NCBI GenBank assembly: GCA_004794655.1
Contig: SMMW01000575.1
Span: 8,830,001-8,894,000 of the forward strand
Length of the DNA: 64,000 nucleotides
DNA from: Marisa cornuarietis
Lineage: Eukaryota; Mollusca; Gastropoda; Architaenioglossa; Ampullariidae
Direction: 5' to 3'
Shown here: positions 60,901-64,000 of the stretch, piece after piece
Layout: each line of letters opens with the position of its first letter
Numbering within the stretch: position 1 is the stretch's first letter
Made by a program: the position numbers and the translations under genes
The notes under the pieces: generated by a model
Databases searched by the model: none
What the model was told of the DNA's origin: nothing
The model's input: only the letters and a program-made list of their open reading frames with translations

Positions 60901-63593
60901 AGTCCATTTACCTTTAAGAGTCATGGTGTCATAAAGTGAAACATTTTTGTGAAATTTTAGCAGGATTTAATCCACATGACACTAGTTTTGGTCATAGGCA
61001 TAAAGGACACTTATTCTGTAAATGTTGGTCTGTTTAAGATGTGTAGTCTTGGAACTATTTCTTTGTGGGAGTGGGGGCTGGTTAACCTTATTTTCTTATT
61101 TTCATGAAGATAAAAATTAAACTAGATTATGATGTCATTTTTTCAGGGGGAACGATTTCTTTATCGGGTGAATATGAGATACGTCCCCGGATTGTCTTCA
61201 TCAGTGATGGGCATGCCACAAGTTATGAGAAACATTCCGCATGGGACAGGCCAAGAGACCCAGCAAATGTATCTTAATTATTATATTACATTATCATTAT
61301 AGTTGTTTGGGGTCAGGAAATGCAAAAGAGCAATAAAGCAGTTGTCACTAAGCAAGAATCTTGGGTAGTAGACTCAGATCTCATCTTCTTCACATGTAAT
61401 CTCTCTCTGGATGCACTGCCTGTTTGCTGGGCTGAACTGGTTTACATCCATAATAGCAGACCCAGAATAAAATGTCAACAACAGTCCTTTGCATTGATGT
61501 TGAAAGACAGCTGATAGGCAGTGTAGCCAAAGCATGCTGACTTGCATTAGGTCCCTGTAACCCCCAAAATGCCTTTTCAAGAATGTCTTTTGTCCTCATT
61601 TGCCTTGAAGATAACCTTTATTAGCAGATTTAATTTAGTTAAGCATAAGGGACTAGATCAGATATAGATTATCTGCATTACATTGCAAATTAATTATTTG
61701 CTCTAATGACAAGAACAGTATAAGTAATGTGTGTGGTGGGGGTGGAGGAAGTGTTAGAACTCAAAATATAGTTGAGTAGATCTTGTATACTGATGTTTAT
61801 TGTTTTCACCAGGGTGTGTTGAAATCTTCGCTCTGCACAGTTTATCCTACTTTGCAGACTCTTCTTTCAGAAGCTGCATTTACTAATCAGTTACTGGTGG
61901 AGATGAAATGTAGGATTTGTTTTAATGTCATGAGTAGCATACTGAGGGTCTATTAACAGAGAACAGCCCAGCATTCTTAAATCCTTCTAAAACTTTGGCT
62001 TTTTTCAGGTACATATGTTGGTATTGTATTTGTGGAGATGTTCAGCATTTTTTTCAGAAGCTTATTTCAAACCTTGATGTTACTCATATGTGTGATATAT
62101 GTGCATGAATCTAAATGATAACATACGATGCATGGCACATATGGTATCTGTGTGCAGGTGCGAGCTCGTCTAATCCGGCTGTTGAGTGACCTAAAACCTT
62201 CAGAGTCATCTGGTTTACCTCATCCGATTGTTTTTGTACCTGTAGGTACAAAAGCAGACAGGGTAAGAATTATTTTTTTAATTATATTATTTTATTTATT
62301 TTATTTTTTAAGTTTTGATTGTGATTTTTGTACTTCTGCACTGTTACTTTTCTTTGCTTGAGAAAAGCGTAAGCTACTAAATGTCCTCTTGTTTAAAAAA
62401 TATTTGACTGTTTTCATTTTTTAAAACTGTGGTTGAAGCTGATGCTGCAGAAAAGTAGTTACTGTTTTTGTCTTCATTTGCAGAATTTCATGTCTTCTCT
62501 GGCCACACTCAGTGGCAGCATGATGGTGGAGCCTGAAAACATTACTTCTCTGTGCAGATATTTCAAAATACAGGTGAACAATTAATTTAGTTTTTCTTGA
62601 CATTTTCTTTTGTGTTATTTTCATTCAGATCTAGAGGGTTAAGTTTTCCCACCAGACTTTGAAAATTTACTTGGCATACATACCTTTGTACCAGTCAATA
62701 TCAGGGCCACCGAGAGCCAGCACGGGCCCCGGGGCAGCGACCTCTCCAGGCCACTTGTAATTGTAAATTATTTCCCCCAAAATATATATACCTAAAATGC
62801 TTACAATTCAATTGTCAATATCTAAATTTCATTCGTAATATAGAGGGCAAACATTAGGACAAGTGCACTAGGATCTACATAAAGTTGTTTACATGTGAGT
62901 GGTTAGTAAATGAGGAAGAATGAGGTTAAAGGATCAAACTTGTAGTACCCCACTCCATAGAAAATATCCCGAGTGAGGAATGTTACATCAACCTTTCTTT
63001 ATAAGAAAAGTAAAAATAGGAAAAAAATCCACTGACCAAGACCCCCCTTTACAGCAGTGGGCCCAGATACTCCAGACCCCTCTGTCCCCCACTCTCGTCA
63101 GGCCTGGTCAATATTATTCTCAAGGCTGAATTAGTTCCTGGCTATTTTGGAGGATACAACAAAATAATGCAGAAATAGATGTAGAAAAGTAGGTCTTTCA
63201 CTGAAGCATGAAAAAAATGCAGTTGCAGTTCTGTGTTAAGCCTTAAAAGATGTTGAAGTGGTAACTCAGTATAAATGACAGGTATTTGCAAGTGGAATTT
63301 CAGCTGAAAGAATGGCAAAAACAGATATGATGTTACCTTGCAGGAAGTTCCAAAGAATGTCTCCAGCAAGGACATCCTTTATATTGCTATCTTGTCAGTA
63401 AATTTTTATCATTAGGATTTGTCTATATTATTATCAGTGTTCTTCATTAACTGTATGAAAAGTGACCTATATCTCTTTGCAGGAGGCAGTTGGTAAGACG
63501 ATTGTGTGTTTAGGCAGCAAAACATCAGAAGCACCAGAACAGATTCAAGCTGTAGTCAGAGCCTTGGTTTCAGGCTTGCACCCTAATGAAGAA
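51385..63593 (+). CDS. Gene C: vWA/MIB-HERC2/WWE family protein, 5' part (3' end outside window)
   Basis: Exons by splice sites and phase: 51385..51629, 52140..52228, 53553..53639, 54243..54501, 54767..54946, (optional 57596..57724), 58547..58614, 58886..58960, 59798..59920, 60256..60378, 60819..60893, 61147..61268, 62158..62262, 62484..62573, 63483..63593. Without the optional exon this gives 1752 bp, 584 residues. The ATG at 51385 (AGTCATGG context) is the first in frame. N-terminus acidic and Ser-rich, then helical segments, then a vWA domain with MIDAS and the post-vWA segment. The last donor GTAGGT at 63594 continues past the window, where MIB/HERC2 and WWE exons are expected from the paralogs. 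Divergently arranged with gene B. Confidence 0.88.
51750..52025 (+). repeat. SINE family 2, diverged copy
   Basis: CTCTGGGTTCAAATCTTATG (B box), GGGACACTCTCAGTATGTGA, TTCTTCTGGGTACTCTAGTT and GGATCGAAGCACTTTCCAAC align along the whole length with 52690-52925. Lies in the first intron of gene C. Confidence 0.75.
52690..52925 (+). repeat. SINE family 2, best-preserved copy
   Basis: The tRNA-like head GGTAGTGTAGTGGTTAAAAC (A box) and GGTTCAGATCTCGTC (B box) is followed by a body with TTTTCTCCGGGTACTCCGGT and TTCCTCCCC, then GTGCGAAATCGCCGCAAGGT and GGAAGCACTTTCCCACTA. A CAACCCAACCAA tail ends it. Confidence 0.82.
53822..53975 (+). repeat. Possible tRNA-derived SINE, third type
   Basis: ATGATGGGTAGTGCATTCCC and GGGCTGAAACTCATCCCTGC could be A and B boxes, followed by AGCAGAAATGGGTACCTGAT. 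Weak; a related stretch may be at 63770-63860 (GTGGTTAGTGCACTAAC). Confidence 0.35.
53985..54125 (+). repeat. SINE family 1, diverged copy
   Basis: CCTGAGTTCAGATCTTGTCT, CTCTGCATGTGGCATCTGTT and CCTTAGTTGCTGGCTTGGCA match the body of the copy at 3287. The head is decayed. Confidence 0.65.
54947..55663. other. Gene C intron, nothing recognised
   Basis: AT-rich, with a G-rich run at 55634-55655 next to the SINE that follows. Confidence 0.35.
55664..55800 (-). repeat. SINE family 1, 3'-complete fragment
   Basis: GTTATATCACGGCAAGGCAG, CTGTAAACAGATGCCACATG and GAGAGCTGAACCCAGGGCAG are the reverse complement of the family 1 body. The tRNA-like head is cut off near 55800. Confidence 0.7.
55801..56190. 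other. Gene C intron, unassigned
   Basis: GC-richer than its surroundings, probably part of decayed mobile elements, but no motif identifies them. Confidence 0.3.
56190..56790 (-). mobile_element. Decayed RTE-like LINE C-terminal fragment in gene C intron
   Basis: The minus-strand frame 56782..56492 reads TKIRIFKSNILSVLLYGSKC and KKLKVFQTKCLRRIQKIF, equivalent to TKIRIFHTNVKSVLLYGSET and NRCLRHIFNIRWP in the element at 27221-30270. Further C-terminal sequence toward 56190 is broken. Confidence 0.72.
56791..57595. other. Gene C intron, unassigned
   Basis: No recognised content. Contains an A-rich run at 56789-56811. Confidence 0.3.
57596..57724 (+). CDS. Tentative extra exon of gene C
   Basis: Preceded by a pyrimidine-rich tract and AAAGCAG, open for 129 bp (REKIDSGSEVASRPGRPKTG and IEDIVMNKGTPTERSMDSLG), and followed by GTCAAG. 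It begins and ends in phase 2, so including or skipping it keeps the frame between exon 54767..54946 and 58547..58614. The donor is weak, hence low confidence. Confidence 0.35.
57725..58546. other. Gene C intron, with imperfect internal repeats
   Basis: Related blocks recur: AAGGAAAAGAA near 57741, 57848, 57961 and 58081, and AGCAATAAAAACCATAGCAC / AGCAATAAAAATCATAGCAC at 57903 and 58031. Looks like a small, degenerate tandem duplication with units of roughly 110-130 bp. Confidence 0.5.
58547..62573 (+). CDS. Gene C exons for linker end and von Willebrand factor A domain
   Basis: Exons 58547..58614, 58886..58960, 59798..59920, 60256..60378, 60819..60893, 61147..61268, 62158..62262 and 62484..62573. 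MIDAS DxSxS is intact in DTVLCLDTSESMNEGGAF. The following strands are ENISVVTFGGQADVAQHL, VGGSSPFYHAFLVALAAL, RPRIVFISDGHATSYEKH and HPIVFVPVGTKADR. The position of the MIDAS Thr in gene B (GGTSPF) is Ser here (GGSSPF). Five consecutive exon lengths equal those of gene B. Confidence 0.93.
58961..59797. other. Gene C intron, nothing recognised
   Basis: No ORF or repeat identified. The branch and acceptor region lies at the right end (TTGATTGTTACAG). Confidence 0.35.
61269..62157. other. Gene C intron, nothing recognised
   Basis: No domain-bearing ORF. Minus-strand open frames at 61374-61599 have no family resemblance. Confidence 0.35.
62702..63106. mobile_element. hAT-type MITE with 8-bp target duplication
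   Basis: Flanked by identical 8-mers GTCAATAT at 62694-62701 and 63107-63114. Left end CAGGGCCACCGAGAGCCAGC; right end, other strand, CAGGCCTGACGAGAGTGGGG: short imperfect inverted repeats. An 8-bp duplication with CAGGG-type ends is the signature of the hAT superfamily. 405 bp, no coding capacity, in a gene C intron. Confidence 0.85.
63483..63593 (+). CDS. Gene C last exon in window: post-vWA segment
   Basis: 111 bp, phase 0 to 0: EAVGKTIVCLGSKTSEAPEQ then VVRALVSGLHPNEE, matching gene A 195..296 and the first half of gene B 23120..22898. The donor GTAGGT shows the intron lost in gene B is present here. Confidence 0.88.
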
Positions 63594-64000
63594 GTAGGTA
63601 GCTTTTAATATGAATTATTTAGCTCTCCATTTTTCCGATTTCATTTGTGAAAAAAATTCATAGATAATAAGAAATCTGTGAGGAGACATTTATTTATCAG
63701 AAACAAAATTTTAAATAAAAATTTTAAAAATATTTTTCTTGTATTTTTTACAGTTACATGTAAGGAAGGCTTTAGCAAGGTGGTTAGTGCACTAACATTT
63801 CAATTATTGTGACTGAAAAATTCCCTTGCCCACCCAACATTTATGTCTAGCCAATTTGTTAGGGAAGGCAAAATGTGACTGATGGAGGGAGACTTTGGCT
63901 TTCACATGCTCTGTCATAGACATTGTGAACCAGTTACAGTTTACTGCCTCTATTACCACTAGACTTTGAGTCCTTACTATGAGATTACCTCAAACATATT
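63594..64000. other. Gene C intron running off the window
   Basis: No further exon is seen before the end. A possible short tRNA-like repeat head is at about 63775-63800. Confidence 0.35.

Overview
The window is eukaryotic, intron-rich, AT-leaning nuclear DNA, most likely from an invertebrate and probably a mollusc. That placement rests on the gene family, the mix of retroelements (RTE-like, L2/CR1-like and RNase H-bearing I-type LINEs) and tRNA-derived SINEs; it is inference, not proof. No bacterial-type genes, rRNA, real tRNA or CRISPR are present.

The host genes are three paralogs of one family, rebuilt here exon by exon from splice sites and reading phase. Gene A (+, exons 195..13882) enters from the left and carries the post-vWA segment, a MIB/HERC2 region and a WWE domain to a stop codon. 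Gene B (-, 45168..18141) is complete: 25 coding exons, 3285 bp, 1094 residues. Its order is a novel N-terminal module, coiled coil, low-complexity linker, vWA domain with a MIDAS site, post-vWA helical segment, two MIB/HERC2-type repeats and a C-terminal WWE domain. Gene C (+, from ATG 51385) runs off the right edge after the vWA and post-vWA exons. A and B converge and B and C diverge head-to-head, so this is a local cluster. Many exon lengths are identical between paralogs (123, 75, 122, 105, 90, 120 and 71 bp). No RING, ankyrin, PARP or other catalytic domain is visible, so the proteins look like scaffolds joining a metal-dependent protein-binding head (vWA), a ubiquitin-ligase-type MIB/HERC2 module and an ADP-ribose-reading WWE module.

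Almost everything else is introns and spacers filled with mobile-element debris: an L2/CR1-like LINE in gene A (6.4-8.6 kb) and fragments elsewhere; an I-type LINE with RNase H (10.3-12.0 kb) interrupted by another LINE end; RTE-like LINEs with a 708-codon ORF in a gene B intron (23.8-30.3 kb); a pogo/Tigger relic (31.4-32.3 kb); a foldback element (39.3-39.8 kb); a perfect-arm MITE (46.15-46.38 kb) and a hAT-type MITE with 8-bp target duplication (62.7-63.1 kb). The 6.2-kb spacer between genes B and C carries a duplicated, mirror-placed upstream segment around a GAGAGCTCTC palindrome about 550 bp before each start codon.
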